In this document: in pieces, positions 1 to 8,683 of the stretch
Numbering within the stretch: position 1 is the first letter of the stretch
How the letters are laid out: each line of letters opens with the position of its first letter
Assembly (NCBI GenBank): GCA_002438905.1
Contig: DJSA01000058.1
Span: 1-17,864 of the forward strand
DNA length: 17,864 nt
Source of the DNA: Bacteroidales bacterium UBA6346
Lineage (GTDB): Bacteria > Bacteroidota > Bacteroidia > Bacteroidales > UBA932
Reading direction: 5' to 3'
The notes under the pieces: generated by a model
Databases searched by the model: none
Told to the model about the DNA's origin: nothing
Seen by the model: the letters and a program-made list of their open reading frames with translations, nothing else
Program-made: the position numbers and the translations under genes

Positions 1-82
1 AGTATTGAATATTAAATATTAAACTAAAATATTGTTAATTTTTAACGAAGTATTGTTACATTACATACCAGAAAAATCCAAC

Positions 83-126
83 AGCCCCCAAATCGCTACC
101 ACAGCGGTCTGGGGGCTCTATTTTTT
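83..126 (+). terminator. Rho-independent terminator of a gene upstream of the window
   Basis: The arms AGCCCCCA (83-90) and TGGGGGCT (110-117) pair perfectly, and an inner helix CGCT/AGCG (94-97 with 103-106) closes a short loop. The 3' arm is followed by CTATTTTTT. This is a classic hairpin plus U-tract reading on the plus strand. It would end transcription of a gene lying before base 1 and insulate parA. On the minus strand the same stem is followed by a weaker T-run, so it could act in both directions. Nothing else is visible in bases 1-82, which are A/T-rich. Confidence 0.85.
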
Positions 127-184
127 AACATAGAAGTGTCAAAGATGAGAAAGTAGTAAATTAACAAACACGAAAAAAAATAAA

Positions 185-217
185 CTGCTTCAGAATGAAA
201 ATTATTTCGTAATTTTG
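185..217 (+). promoter_or_regulatory. Probable parA operon promoter
   Basis: TAATTTTG at 210-217 matches the Bacteroidota -7 consensus TAnnTTTG. A CTGCTTC sequence at 185-191 is a possible upstream element, 18 nt away rather than the more usual 20. Transcription would start near 223, which excludes the ATG-like start at 215 and supports translation from ATG 275. Confidence 0.5.
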
Positions 218-274
218 CAAAATGTGCGTGTTCCCGACCGATGTCGGAAAGGGTGTGCGCCGAGATATGTTTAT

Positions 275-1057
275 ATGGGAAAAGTCATAGCAATCGCGAA
301 CCAGAAAGGCGGAGTGGGCAAGACCACGACCGCCATCAACCTTGCGGCCTCTCTTGCCGTGCTTGAGAAGAATGTCCTCATCATCGATGCCGACCCTCAG
401 GCAAACACGACCTCCGGACTGAATTTTTCGCCCGAAAACGAGGAGAAGAGGACGCTCTACGAGCTCATGATTGGGGAGCGAAAGGTGGAGGACGTACTGA
501 TACAGACTGAGATAGCACGGCTTCAGATGATTCCGTCGAACATCAACCTCGTCGGAGCGGAAATCGAGATGCTCGGCACGGACGAGAGGGAATCCATCCT
601 GAAGAAAGCCCTTGCACCGGTGCGGGACAACTACGACTACATAATCATAGACTGCTCGCCTTCCCTTGGGCTTATTACCGTCAACTGCCTGACAGCTGCA
701 GATTCCGTGATGATTCCCGTCCAGCCTGAGTTCTTCGCTCTTGAGGGGCTCGGGAAGCTGCTCCAGACGATACGTCTCGTACAAGGAGGGGTGAATCCGT
801 CGCTGACCATCGAGGGCTTCGTGGTGACGATGTACGATGGCAGGACGAAAGTTCACAACCAGGTCGTGCAGGAACTCAAGGATCATTTCAAGGATATGGT
901 ATTCAACACCATAATACAGAGAAACATACGTCTCAGCGAAGCTCCGTCGCACGGCAAGCCTATCATCCTCTATGACGTGATATGCAACGGCACGACGAAC
1001 TACCTCAACCTCGCGAAGGAGGTTCTCGAACGCAACGGGGACAGCGTAAGGGAATAG
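275..1057 (+). CDS. parA: ParA/Soj chromosome-partitioning ATPase
   Basis: A 260-residue ParA-type ATPase that binds DNA as an ATP dimer and works with ParB on parS sites to segregate the replication origin. The deviant Walker A motif KGGVGKTTTA lies at residues 11-20, right after MGKVIAIANQ, followed by LIIDADPQANTT at about 35-46 and the IIIDCSPSLG segment of Walker B further on. I chose ATG 275 over an upstream in-frame start at 215, because the extra 20 codons would overlap the -7 box and do not look like ParA. Length is normal for chromosomal Soj proteins. parB follows 27 nt downstream on the same strand, which is the usual chromosomal pair. No signal peptide; cytoplasmic and nucleoid-bound. 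Ends in TAG. Confidence 0.96.
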   Translation: MGKVIAIANQKGGVGKTTTAINLAASLAVLEKNVLIIDADPQANTTSGLNFSPENEEKRTLYELMIGERKVEDVLIQTEIARLQMIPSNINLVGAEIEMLGTDERESILKKALAPVRDNYDYIIIDCSPSLGLITVNCLTAADSVMIPVQPEFFALEGLGKLLQTIRLVQGGVNPSLTIEGFVVTMYDGRTKVHNQVVQELKDHFKDMVFNTIIQRNIRLSEAPSHGKPIILYDVICNGTTNYLNLAKEVLERNGDSVRE

Positions 1058-1084
1058 GTTTTCATTGCAAAAGGAATAACGAAT

Positions 1085-2035
1085 ATGGCATCTAAAACTC
1101 AGAGAGGATTGGGAAAGGGACTCGGAGCGCTGCTCGGGGAGGCAACGGATTTGGAGAATATCCGCAAGCCGGTCGGATATGTCAACAAGGTCGTTGTGAG
1201 CACTGAAACTGCTGACCAGCCGAAGAACTCAGCGGATGTGCTGATGATTCCGATTGACATGATAGAGCCTAACCCGTTCCAGCCGCGAATGACCTTCGAT
1301 CAGGAGGCTCTCGCCGAGCTCACCGAATCTATAAGGACGCTAGGTCTGATTCAGCCGATTACGGTGAGGAAAAAATCCGCAGACAGATACCAGATTATCA
1401 GTGGAGAAAGACGTTTCAGGGCATGCCGGATCGCAGGGATGGAGATGATCCCTGCGTACATCCGCAACACCGACGACCAGGGAATGCTGGAGATGGCCAT
1501 AGTGGAGAACATCCAGAGAGAGAACCTCGACCCGATAGAGGTGGCGATGAGCTACCAGCGGCTGATTGACGAGTGTAACCTCACTCAGGAGCAGATGGCA
1601 CAGAGGGTCGGCAAGAAAAGGGCATCCGTGACAAACTACCTCCGTCTGCTCAAATTGCCGGCAAAGGTTCAGCACGATCTGAAGGTTGGCCAGCTGAGTG
1701 TCGGGCATGCAAAGGTTCTGCTTGGCGCGGAAGACCCTGAGGTTCAAGAAGTTCTCTGCGATCTCGTTGTAAAGGAGGGACTTTCAGTGCGTCAGCTGGA
1801 GGAGAAGATTCACCGCCTCGCCAAGGAAGCCGAAAAAGGAAACGCAAAGGAAGGGAATGAGGCGCAGGAACTGCCGGACGAATATTTCAAGGTTCTCGAA
1901 GTCTTCGGGAAATATTTCGACAACAGCATAAGCCTGAAGCGTTCAGGCGCGGGCAAAGGCACGATCACGATTCATTTCTCGTCGGACGATGAGGTGAAGA
2001 AGTTCATCGATGCCCTAGAAAAGTCAAACCTTTAA
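1085..2035 (+). CDS. parB: ParB/Spo0J partition protein, parS-binding CTPase
   Basis: A 316-residue ParB-family centromere-binding protein. The N terminus has the typical RGLGKGLGALLG stretch (residues 7-18), a candidate ParA-contacting segment. The ParB/Srx domain starts with IPIDMIEPNPFQPR (about 55-68) and carries the CTP-binding GERRFRA motif at 107-113 and ENIQREN at 141-147. A helix-turn-helix follows (about 165-190, TQEQMAQRVGKKRASVTNYL), and the C-terminal 60 residues form the dimerisation part. It lies between parA (27 nt) and a DUF5683 gene (9 nt), so the three are very likely one operon. I see no clear parS 16-mer in this window. Length and motif spacing are normal. Confidence 0.96.
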   Translation: MASKTQRGLGKGLGALLGEATDLENIRKPVGYVNKVVVSTETADQPKNSADVLMIPIDMIEPNPFQPRMTFDQEALAELTESIRTLGLIQPITVRKKSADRYQIISGERRFRACRIAGMEMIPAYIRNTDDQGMLEMAIVENIQRENLDPIEVAMSYQRLIDECNLTQEQMAQRVGKKRASVTNYLRLLKLPAKVQHDLKVGQLSVGHAKVLLGAEDPEVQEVLCDLVVKEGLSVRQLEEKIHRLAKEAEKGNAKEGNEAQELPDEYFKVLEVFGKYFDNSISLKRSGAGKGTITIHFSSDDEVKKFIDALEKSNL

Positions 2036-2044
2036 CTCACGGAG

Positions 2045-2980
2045 ATGAGAGGGTTTCGCGTTTTCATAGCTGTTCTTACTATCGGTCTTTGCATGTGCAG
2101 CATCAATGCACGCGCGCAGTTCAAGGACCAGGCCTTCCAGCAGAACTACAATGACTCGACGACGACCGAAAAAGCAGACACGACCGACAAACTGTTCTCG
2201 TTCAAGGAACTGTTCCAGGGACTCGGACACAAGAAGGAAATCAAGATCGGGACAGTCTTCGGAGGGTCGCTTATGCTTCCCGGAAGCGGACAGATCTACA
2301 ACCGCGACTATTGGAAACTTCCTGTGGTCTATGGCGGGATAGCGGCATGCGCCGGCGTCGGAGGCTACTACACAAGCCAGTACAAGAAATCTGTCAGCGC
2401 GGGAACGCCGAATGAGACATATAGGACGACAGCCACATGGCTCTATGTCGGCGCAGGTCTCGTCTATTGGGGCTCAATACTTGATGCCGCCGCATTCTAC
2501 CCGTCCAACGGCAAGCCCAATCCGGGACGCGCAGCCATCTATTCAGCCCTTCTTCCTGGTCTCGGGCAAGCCTATAATGGTGAGTATTGGAAGATCCCGA
2601 TCTATTACACGGGACTTCTTACTGCCGGTTACTTTGTTTGGAATAACAATCTCAACTACAACAGGTTCAGGAATATATACAAGGAGGCCACAAACACCGA
2701 AGTCACCTACAACGGGCCGATTACCGCTGAGCAGGCCAAATACTATAGAGACTCCTACAGACGATACAGGGACTACTCCATTCTCGCAACAGCCCTCGTG
2801 TACGTGCTTCAGATCATCGACGCCAATGTCTTTGCATTCATGTATGACTTCGAGGTCAGCGATGACATATCAATGAGCGTCGAACCGGCAGTGCTCGCGC
2901 CGGACAACGTCTACGCGATGAGGGCATCGTCTTCGTACGGAGGGAACGCGGTCGGGATGAAGATTGGCCTCAGATTTTAA
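2045..2980 (+). CDS. DUF5683 family membrane protein with duplicated LPGxGQxYNxxYWK motif
   Basis: A 311-residue exported protein of the Bacteroidota family DUF5683; the biochemical function is unknown. Residues 1-24 form a signal peptide ending near NARA-Q. The body contains the same motif twice, LPGSGQIYNRDYWKLP at 78-93 and LPGLGQAYNGEYWKIP at 170-185, each next to hydrophobic segments (about 94-110, 131-150, 186-200 and 245-265) that probably span a membrane. The C-terminal 40 residues alternate polar and apolar residues and end in phenylalanine, as in outer-membrane strands, although that part is weak evidence. It sits 9 nt after parB and 9 nt before the transglycosylase gene, so it is probably co-transcribed with both. 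The context suggests a cell-envelope role; this is inference. Confidence 0.85.
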   Translation: MRGFRVFIAVLTIGLCMCSINARAQFKDQAFQQNYNDSTTTEKADTTDKLFSFKELFQGLGHKKEIKIGTVFGGSLMLPGSGQIYNRDYWKLPVVYGGIAACAGVGGYYTSQYKKSVSAGTPNETYRTTATWLYVGAGLVYWGSILDAAAFYPSNGKPNPGRAAIYSALLPGLGQAYNGEYWKIPIYYTGLLTAGYFVWNNNLNYNRFRNIYKEATNTEVTYNGPITAEQAKYYRDSYRRYRDYSILATALVYVLQIIDANVFAFMYDFEVSDDISMSVEPAVLAPDNVYAMRASSSYGGNAVGMKIGLRF

Positions 2981-2989
2981 AAGATTATT

Positions 2990-4324
2990 ATGAAAAAGGG
3001 ACTTATGATAATGGCCGCGGTGACTGCCGCGGCACTTTCTTTCGGGACGCAGGCTCACGCACAATACTTTGACACGGAGGAGATTGTGGACGACTCCGCC
3101 GCATCTGTCAGCGACACGTCAAGACTCCGGAGCAAGGAGGACAGCATGGAAACTGCATTCCGCGCGGACAGCCTTAAGGGGCAACACACACTCGACAGCC
3201 TTCTGCTCGCGTTCTACGGGAAGAACCAGAGCATGGAATTTTCAGCGCTCAACGACCTCGACACTGCGGCCGTACGCTACACGTCACAGGTCTCCGACTC
3301 GGTCTTTGTTCAGCGGCTCAGTGACATCCATTCCTTCATTCCGCTCGCCTACAATGACATTGTAAAGAACTACATAATCCTCTATTCCGAAAAGATGCCC
3401 GAAAAGATGGGGCGCGTCATAGGGCTCGGGAACTATTATTTCCCGATATTTCAGGAGACGTTCAACCGCTACGACATCCCGGAGGAACTCCGCGCGATGG
3501 CTGTCATAGAGTCAATGCTGAAGTACGATGCGATGTCACGGGTCGGAGCTAGGGGAATGTGGCAGTTCATGTATTACACGGCAAAGAAATATGGGCTGAA
3601 AATCAATTCATTCGTAGACGAAAGACTTGATCCCGTTAAGGCTGTTGACGCTGCCGCAAGGTACCTGAAGGACTCATACGAGATTTTCGGAGACTGGTCC
3701 CTCGCCATCGCCTCCTACAACTGCGGTCCCGGGAACGTGAACAAGGCAATCAAGCGCTCCGGGAAAAAGGATTTCTGGGACATCTATCACTATCTGCCAC
3801 GCGAAACAAGGGGATATGTACCGGCGTTCGTCGGCGCGCTCTATGCCCTGAATTATTACAAGGAGTACGGAATCACGCCGGAGAATGTGAACATGCCGGC
3901 ACAGATTGACACATTCCACGTCAACAGGATGCTGCATTTCAAGCAGGTGAACGAGCTCACCGGCGTGCCTATGGAGGTGCTGAAAGTGCTCAACCCTCAA
4001 TATACCCACGATATCATTCCGGGAAGCGCCACAGAGACCTGGATTCTGCGGCTTCCTGCCGACTACACGGGGAATTTCATAGCCGTGGAGGACAGCGTCC
4101 ACCTGCACAAGGCTGACACTTTGCTGAATCCAGTGACAATCAAGAAGATAAAGGACGGAGGAGATGGACAGAGGATTGCCTACAAGGTAAAAAAGGGCGA
4201 CTATCTCGGAAAGATAGCATCCAGGTACCGCTGTTCCGTGAAACAGATTCAAAAATGGAATCACCTCAAGGGGACAAACATCCGAGAAGGACAAACCTTG
4301 TATATCTATCGTGGCGGGAGATAA
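2990..4324 (+). CDS. mltD: Membrane-bound lytic murein transglycosylase (MltD type) with LysM domain
   Basis: A 444-residue periplasmic enzyme that cleaves the glycan backbone of peptidoglycan, forming 1,6-anhydro-muramoyl ends. Residues 1-24 are a signal peptide (cleavage near AHA-Q); there is no lipobox cysteine. A poorly conserved linker runs to about 140. The SLT domain spans about 155-290, with the catalytic glutamate at E174 in AVIESMLKYD, the GARGMWQFM motif at 186-194 and the ASYNCGPGNV motif at 241-250. One LysM peptidoglycan-binding domain lies at about 397-441 (YKVKKGDYLGKIASRY to GQTLYIY). Last gene of the parA-parB-DUF5683 operon, 9 nt after its neighbour, and convergent with the next gene. 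The symbol is by family similarity; family members in Bacteroidota are often annotated simply as LysM/SLT proteins. Confidence 0.9.
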   Translation: MKKGLMIMAAVTAAALSFGTQAHAQYFDTEEIVDDSAASVSDTSRLRSKEDSMETAFRADSLKGQHTLDSLLLAFYGKNQSMEFSALNDLDTAAVRYTSQVSDSVFVQRLSDIHSFIPLAYNDIVKNYIILYSEKMPEKMGRVIGLGNYYFPIFQETFNRYDIPEELRAMAVIESMLKYDAMSRVGARGMWQFMYYTAKKYGLKINSFVDERLDPVKAVDAAARYLKDSYEIFGDWSLAIASYNCGPGNVNKAIKRSGKKDFWDIYHYLPRETRGYVPAFVGALYALNYYKEYGITPENVNMPAQIDTFHVNRMLHFKQVNELTGVPMEVLKVLNPQYTHDIIPGSATETWILRLPADYTGNFIAVEDSVHLHKADTLLNPVTIKKIKDGGDGQRIAYKVKKGDYLGKIASRYRCSVKQIQKWNHLKGTNIREGQTLYIYRGGR

Positions 4325-4381
4325 TCCATTCCGCCATCGAACATTAGGAAAAGCCGTGCTCCTTGCGCGTCCTTTGCGTCG

Positions 4382-6250
4382 TTAAAACTTCAGCGCCAAC
4401 ATCAGGCGTGCCTCAAGCTTGTCCGGCTTCCGGGCTGCGGGCAGCATAAAAGGATATGACCACCAGGCCAATCTTGCGGACAGCTTTCCGGCTCGGAAGA
4501 ACTTCCAGCTTACGAAAAGCGAGCCCCACACTCCCCTGCCGTAGATCGCCGGTACATTGAAACGTCCCTGAATGTCATGCTCATAGACATAAATCCGGCC
4601 GGCCCAGTTGTCAACGCTGAACAGCCCTGCCCGGAGATATGCCGACAGTGTCCCGGTAAGCCGACAGCTCTCCTCAACGAAGGCCGCCATCCCCCACTCG
4701 CCGCTGTGGCTGAAGCTCACTGAAGCTGCGCTCGCCCAAACGCCTGCATACCCGACCGAAACATCACTTCTGCAACTGAACGCGCTGGCACTCAAATCAT
4801 TGATATCAATATTTTCGCGAATACGCAGAGCAGCAAAGGACGACTCTCCCCAACGGAATCTGTAACGGGCATCCGCTCTCACGTCATTCGTGCCCGGCAA
4901 TTTTCTTCCTGACCCTGATACCACTTCATTTGCCTTCGGAGCGACATGACGCAGCCGCAAGGACAACGAGGCCGAATGTCCGCTGCGGACGGAAAACTCG
5001 GAAACAAATAGGGCAATGTGCTGGGACGGGCTGTAGCGTAATGAGGCTCCCGCCTTGAAATGGTCGGCAAGCTGCGGAGACGTGGCTGAGACAATCACCC
5101 GGAAAGGCATCCCGATGCCACCGGCAAGGTCCGAGGCAAGGTCGAATCCGCCAAAACAGCCTCTGAAATCCACCGAGAAATCCGCCGTACAGCTCCAACG
5201 CGAGCCCGCATGCTGCACGGCACCCGTCCCATCGCCCGTCCCAGCTCCGATTTTTGCCCCCGACTCTCTGGCTGGGTGCCCCGAAGACGGCATTCCCGTC
5301 ACCACGGACGTAAAGCCGAGCGAAAATCTCCGATGCCACCAGTTGCAGTTAAGCAGTCCCAGCAGCCCCGCGACATCATTTTTTCCTCGCGAGGAGTTCA
5401 GCTGCCCCAGCAGCACCTTTTTCACGTCAGTCACAGTCGCTGCGGCGCTGAATGTGAACTGACCGAGTTCAAGGGCAGCCCCAAGCCCCGTATGGGCATA
5501 GTTGCCGGTCAGCGAGCGCGAAGTCTTGATGCCGGTCGGACGCCTTATCAGTGAGTTGACCGATGACGGGTCATCAAGCGCCATCGTGTTCCATGCCGTA
5601 AGTCCCTGCCCGAACCGCATATTGAAGTCACCTGCATAAAGCCGCAGCCTATTTTCCACCAATGCCACGGAAGACGAGACCGACAAGGCAGAAAGTTCAT
5701 TCCGTACAGGCTGCCAAACTCCAGTTCCTGTCCTCTTCCTGCTCCAGGCACCGGCTCCCGCCAAACCGAATTCGTATTTTTCTCCGCACGAGACACGGCA
5801 ATCCGCCCCATATATTCCTGAGGCTTCCGCCGACCCCGCTCCAGGAGACTCCGGACCGGCACTCCATGCTCCGGAACCGCCGGAATATATCCGCCCGTCA
5901 TAGTGCCAACGGCCCCGCTCTGGTGCATTCCCGAACGAGACGAAGAAAGCGAGAGCCTCCGCAATTTCCTCGTCAAATCCGTCAATGACGGCAAGTTCGC
6001 GCCGGCTGAGCACGGAGCCTGTCACCGAGATGTAGTCCAGCAGTGCTGCAACCTGAAAATCAGAGAAAAGTCCGCTCTCGGACAACTCACGTCGTGAAGC
6101 CGAGTTTATGTTCAGAGGATGGGCGTTCAACCAGACGAATCTTTCCATCTCGTGCTCACCGATTTCCTCGGCCGAGGCTGCCCCCAAAATCAGTATGATT
6201 GCCTCCATCAACGTCATAATAACACTCATACGCGTCTTTTTTTTCAGCAT
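4382..6250 (-). CDS. Secreted helix-hairpin-helix protein with probable outer-membrane barrel
   Basis: A 622-residue protein. The N terminus is a signal peptide (hydrophobic run about 9-25, ASA-E), starting at residue 1 or at the in-frame Met 8. Residues 44-100 hold a ComEA-like tandem helix-hairpin-helix region (NINSASRRELSESGLF, then a second half with SRRELAVIDGFDEEIAEAL). The remaining 500 residues are rich in Gly, Ser and aromatic residues with alternating patterns, and the chain ends LMLALKF. A C-terminal Phe and strand-like repeats are typical of outer-membrane beta-barrels. Proteins of this layout are common in Bacteroidota, but their function is not established; DNA binding or uptake is only suggested by the HhH part. 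It is convergent with the transglycosylase gene (57 nt between stops) and divergent from hpt (172 nt between starts). Confidence 0.8.
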   Translation of the reverse strand: MLKKKTRMSVIMTLMEAIILILGAASAEEIGEHEMERFVWLNAHPLNINSASRRELSESGLFSDFQVAALLDYISVTGSVLSRRELAVIDGFDEEIAEALAFFVSFGNAPERGRWHYDGRIYSGGSGAWSAGPESPGAGSAEASGIYGADCRVSCGEKYEFGLAGAGAWSRKRTGTGVWQPVRNELSALSVSSSVALVENRLRLYAGDFNMRFGQGLTAWNTMALDDPSSVNSLIRRPTGIKTSRSLTGNYAHTGLGAALELGQFTFSAAATVTDVKKVLLGQLNSSRGKNDVAGLLGLLNCNWWHRRFSLGFTSVVTGMPSSGHPARESGAKIGAGTGDGTGAVQHAGSRWSCTADFSVDFRGCFGGFDLASDLAGGIGMPFRVIVSATSPQLADHFKAGASLRYSPSQHIALFVSEFSVRSGHSASLSLRLRHVAPKANEVVSGSGRKLPGTNDVRADARYRFRWGESSFAALRIRENIDINDLSASAFSCRSDVSVGYAGVWASAASVSFSHSGEWGMAAFVEESCRLTGTLSAYLRAGLFSVDNWAGRIYVYEHDIQGRFNVPAIYGRGVWGSLFVSWKFFRAGKLSARLAWWSYPFMLPAARKPDKLEARLMLALKF

Positions 6251-6391
6251 CCGCCCACGGTTTCCGCAGATTGCGCGCGAAGAATGGGCAAATCGTTCTG
6301 CCGAAGGGCAATATTATGGAGATTCGCTGACAGGCGTGTTGTATTACAAAATAAAAACGCAAAAAATTTCTTTTTTTTGATGTTTATATGC

Positions 6392-6399
6392 TATTTTTG
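6392..6399 (+). promoter_or_regulatory. Probable -7 element of the hpt-adk promoter
   Basis: TATTTTTG matches TAnnTTTG and ends 23 nt before the hpt ATG. A TTTTTTTTG run lies at 6371-6379, but its spacing of 12 nt is too short for a normal -33 element, so only the -7 box is supported. Confidence 0.45.
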
Positions 6400-6422
6400 C
6401 GGCTTATTCTTCAAAAGCTTAT

Positions 6423-6965
6423 ATGAGTAAGATTACGGTTTTGGACAAGACATTCGTTCCATTCATTGGACACGATGAGTTGATGGGCTGCATTGACAGC
6501 GTGGCGGAGAAAATCAACAAGGACTTCAAGGGCGCGGAGGATGTTCCAATTGTGCTGTGCATTCTTAATGGGGCGATCATATTCACCGGAGAGCTCATGC
6601 AGCGACTGAATTTCCCCTGCCAATTGGTTTCAACGAAAATGACATCATACGTCGGGACTTCCACAACAGGTGAAGTCCGGCAGATTATGCCCCTCACGGC
6701 CTCGGTCAAGGGACGCAGGGTCATCATCGCGGAGGACATCATTGACACAGGACTCACGATTCAGGCGATGAAGAAAATTCTTGCGGAAGAGGGAGCCACG
6801 GACGTGAAGGTCTGCACCCTGCTCTTCAAGCCGGAGGCCTATCGGACGGGAGATCACATTGACTATGTCGGCAAGGAGATTCCCAACCGCTTCATCCTAG
6901 GTTTCGGACTCGACTACAACGAGCTCGGCCGCAACCTCCGCGACATCTACGTATTGGAAGACTGA
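6423..6965 (+). CDS. hpt: Hypoxanthine phosphoribosyltransferase
   Basis: A 180-residue purine-salvage enzyme that converts hypoxanthine (and often guanine) plus PRPP to IMP (GMP) and pyrophosphate, in the cytoplasm. The PRPP-binding signature is VIIAEDIIDTGLTI at about 99-112, with the conserved acidic pair E-D. An earlier CILNGAIIFTGEL segment (about 46-58) forms the pyrophosphate-binding loop, and SYVGTSTTGEVR is the flexible loop over the active site. Length is normal. ATG 6423 follows the -7 box by 23 nt. adk begins 43 nt downstream on the same strand, so the two nucleotide-metabolism genes are probably co-transcribed. Confidence 0.95.
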   Translation: MSKITVLDKTFVPFIGHDELMGCIDSVAEKINKDFKGAEDVPIVLCILNGAIIFTGELMQRLNFPCQLVSTKMTSYVGTSTTGEVRQIMPLTASVKGRRVIIAEDIIDTGLTIQAMKKILAEEGATDVKVCTLLFKPEAYRTGDHIDYVGKEIPNRFILGFGLDYNELGRNLRDIYVLED

Positions 6966-7008
6966 CGCTTTCTTCCCTAATGAAACGACAAGTAAAGACA
7001 TAATTATA

Positions 7009-7581
7009 ATGAAATATTATGTATTGTTCGGTCCCCCAGGAGCCGGTAAGGGGACTCAGGCAAGTGCAATGGTGGAAAGGTACAACCTCCATCACATATC
7101 CACCGGAGCATTGCTCAGAAAGGAGATTGCCGCAGGGACGGAACTCGGCAAGCAGGCGCGCGAGATCATCGACAAAGGGTGTCTTGTGCCAGACGAGGTC
7201 GTGGAGGCAATGATCGAGTCTGAATTCAAGAAGATGAAGGGCGTTGACGGTTTCCTGCTTGATGGTTATCCGCGCACTCTTGACCAGGCACGTTCTCTTG
7301 ACAAGCTGCTTGCAAAACAGGGAGATAAACTTACCTCAGTGGTTTCTATCATGATCCCCGATGAAATGATTTTCGACCGCATCCGCCACCGCGCAAAGAT
7401 CGAAGGCCGAGAGGACGATGCCAGCGATGAGATCATAGCGAACCGCATCGCCACATACCACCAAAAGACCGAACCACTGGTAAGTTTCTACAAGAATGCC
7501 GGCAAGTACACTGAAATAAATGGTGCAGGCACAATTGATGAGGTCAGGAACAACATCTTCAACATCCTCGACACACATTAA
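7009..7581 (+). CDS. adk: Adenylate kinase, short-LID form
   Basis: A 190-residue enzyme that interconverts ATP + AMP and 2 ADP. The P-loop GPPGAGKGTQ is at residues 8-17, the AMP-binding segment HISTGALLR follows, and the DGYPRTLDQA motif lies at about 85-94. The LID region is the short type without zinc-binding cysteines (RHRAKIEGREDDASDEII), which explains the 190-residue length. Catalytic arginines are visible in TGALLR, GYPRT and the LID. It is 43 nt after hpt, and no clear terminator follows. In several Bacteroidales that I recall, obgE follows adk; here a WYL regulator comes next instead, from its own promoter. Confidence 0.96.
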   Translation: MKYYVLFGPPGAGKGTQASAMVERYNLHHISTGALLRKEIAAGTELGKQAREIIDKGCLVPDEVVEAMIESEFKKMKGVDGFLLDGYPRTLDQARSLDKLLAKQGDKLTSVVSIMIPDEMIFDRIRHRAKIEGREDDASDEIIANRIATYHQKTEPLVSFYKNAGKYTEINGAGTIDEVRNNIFNILDTH

Positions 7582-7680
7582 AATCTTCTGAAAGACAACA
7601 ACTTTCCGTCAATATGACTCAGCAACATTTTCGCTGAAAGATTCCTCAGCATCCTCATTATTAGTGAATCACGCTCCGTA

Positions 7681-7715
7681 CTGCCATATTTTTTCAGTAA
7701 AAAGTGCTATCTTTG
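7681..7715 (+). promoter_or_regulatory. Promoter of the WYL regulator gene, with CTGCCAT element
   Basis: TATCTTTG at 7708-7715 is a perfect TAnnTTTG -7 box, 20 nt before ATG 7736. CTGCCAT at 7681-7687 lies exactly 20 nt upstream of the box. The surrounding 15-mer TACTGCCATATTTTT (7679-7693) is repeated exactly at 9281-9295 ahead of another gene. Confidence 0.7.
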
Positions 7716-7735
7716 CACAAAAGTATTCATAGAAT

Positions 7736-8683
7736 ATGGCAAAGAATTTTTTCAGAAGATACATCTGGCTGATTGATCTGATCAACCGCAGGAAATATGT
7801 CTCCTTCAAGGAGATCAGCGAGGCGTGGCAGCGCAGTCCCCTGAATGAGACGGGAGAGCCGCTGTCAGAGAGGACGTTCTTCAATCACAAGGATGCAATC
7901 GCCGAGATGTTCGGAATAGAGATACTCAACGACAGGGGGCTCGGGTTCTACATCGGACATTCAAATGTCGGGAGTAGCGAGACAAGCGACTGGATGCTGC
8001 ACACGCTATGCATCAACAATGTGCTGCATGAGAACGCCGACATGAAGGACCGTATACTAATGGAGAAGACACCTTCAAGCGAGAGATTCCTGACGGACAT
8101 CATCAGCGCGATGCGCGATTCAAAAGTGATCAACCTCTGCTACCAGAGTTTCCGGCGTCCGGAGCCGCACTCCTTCAATGTCCAGCCATACTGTGTCAAA
8201 TACTTCAAACAGCGATGGTATATGCTGGGAAACAGTGACTTGGGACTGAGAATATACTCGTTGGATCGATTTGTGGACATGGAGGAACTAGAGGACAGGT
8301 TCGAGCTTCCGAAGGATTTCGATGCGAAGGAATATTTCCGCAACTATTTCGGCGTCATCATCGGGGAAGCCCCTGAGGATATCAGGCTCCGCGTTGTGCC
8401 GGATCAGGTCAAGTACTTCCGGACGCTGCCGCTGCACGGGTCGCAGAAAGAGACGGTACAGGAGGACGGAAGTTCGGTCTTCAGCTACCACATCGCCCCG
8501 ACATTCGATTTCGTGCAGGAGATCCTGTCGCACGGAGCGGACGTGGAAGTGTTGGAACCGCTTGAGCTGCGCGAAAGTATCGCCGATGACGTCGCACGGA
8601 TGGCTTCTCGTTACGCGATTCCGATGGCAAATGAAGACGGACTTCCATATATAGACGAAGATGATGAGTGGAAACTGCTATGA
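7736..8683 (+). CDS. WYL-domain transcriptional regulator
   Basis: A 315-residue regulator. Residues 1-75 form an N-terminal winged-helix region (KYVSFKEISEAWQRSPL, then SERTFFNHKDAIAEMFGIEI). The WYL domain covers about 125-185 and includes CYQSFRRPEPHSFNVQPY, the RWYMLG triad region at 160-165 and RIYSLDRF at 172-179. A WCX-like C-terminal extension follows (about 215-293, ending LELRESIADDVARM). WYL domains bind ligands, often nucleic acid, and many such proteins control defence or DNA-damage genes. The stop codon overlaps the next gene's ATG in ATGA, so the exonuclease is translationally coupled to it. Autoregulation through the CTGCCAT element is a possibility, not shown. The target genes and ligand are unknown. 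Confidence 0.9.
   Translation: MAKNFFRRYIWLIDLINRRKYVSFKEISEAWQRSPLNETGEPLSERTFFNHKDAIAEMFGIEILNDRGLGFYIGHSNVGSSETSDWMLHTLCINNVLHENADMKDRILMEKTPSSERFLTDIISAMRDSKVINLCYQSFRRPEPHSFNVQPYCVKYFKQRWYMLGNSDLGLRIYSLDRFVDMEELEDRFELPKDFDAKEYFRNYFGVIIGEAPEDIRLRVVPDQVKYFRTLPLHGSQKETVQEDGSSVFSYHIAPTFDFVQEILSHGADVEVLEPLELRESIADDVARMASRYAIPMANEDGLPYIDEDDEWKLL

Noticed and set aside
161..952. Minus-strand open frame of 263 codons antisense to parA
   Set aside because: It is the mirror frame of a strongly conserved ATPase gene and shows no family motif.
4341..4381. CCTTGCGCGT / CCTTTGCGTC near-tandem repeat between convergent genes
   Set aside because: Too short and imperfect to call a repeat or terminator; no stem with a T-run is formed.
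7582..7735. Terminator after adk
   Set aside because: Only short pairings (GAAAG/CTTTC, CAGC/GCTG) without a U-run; not enough to call.
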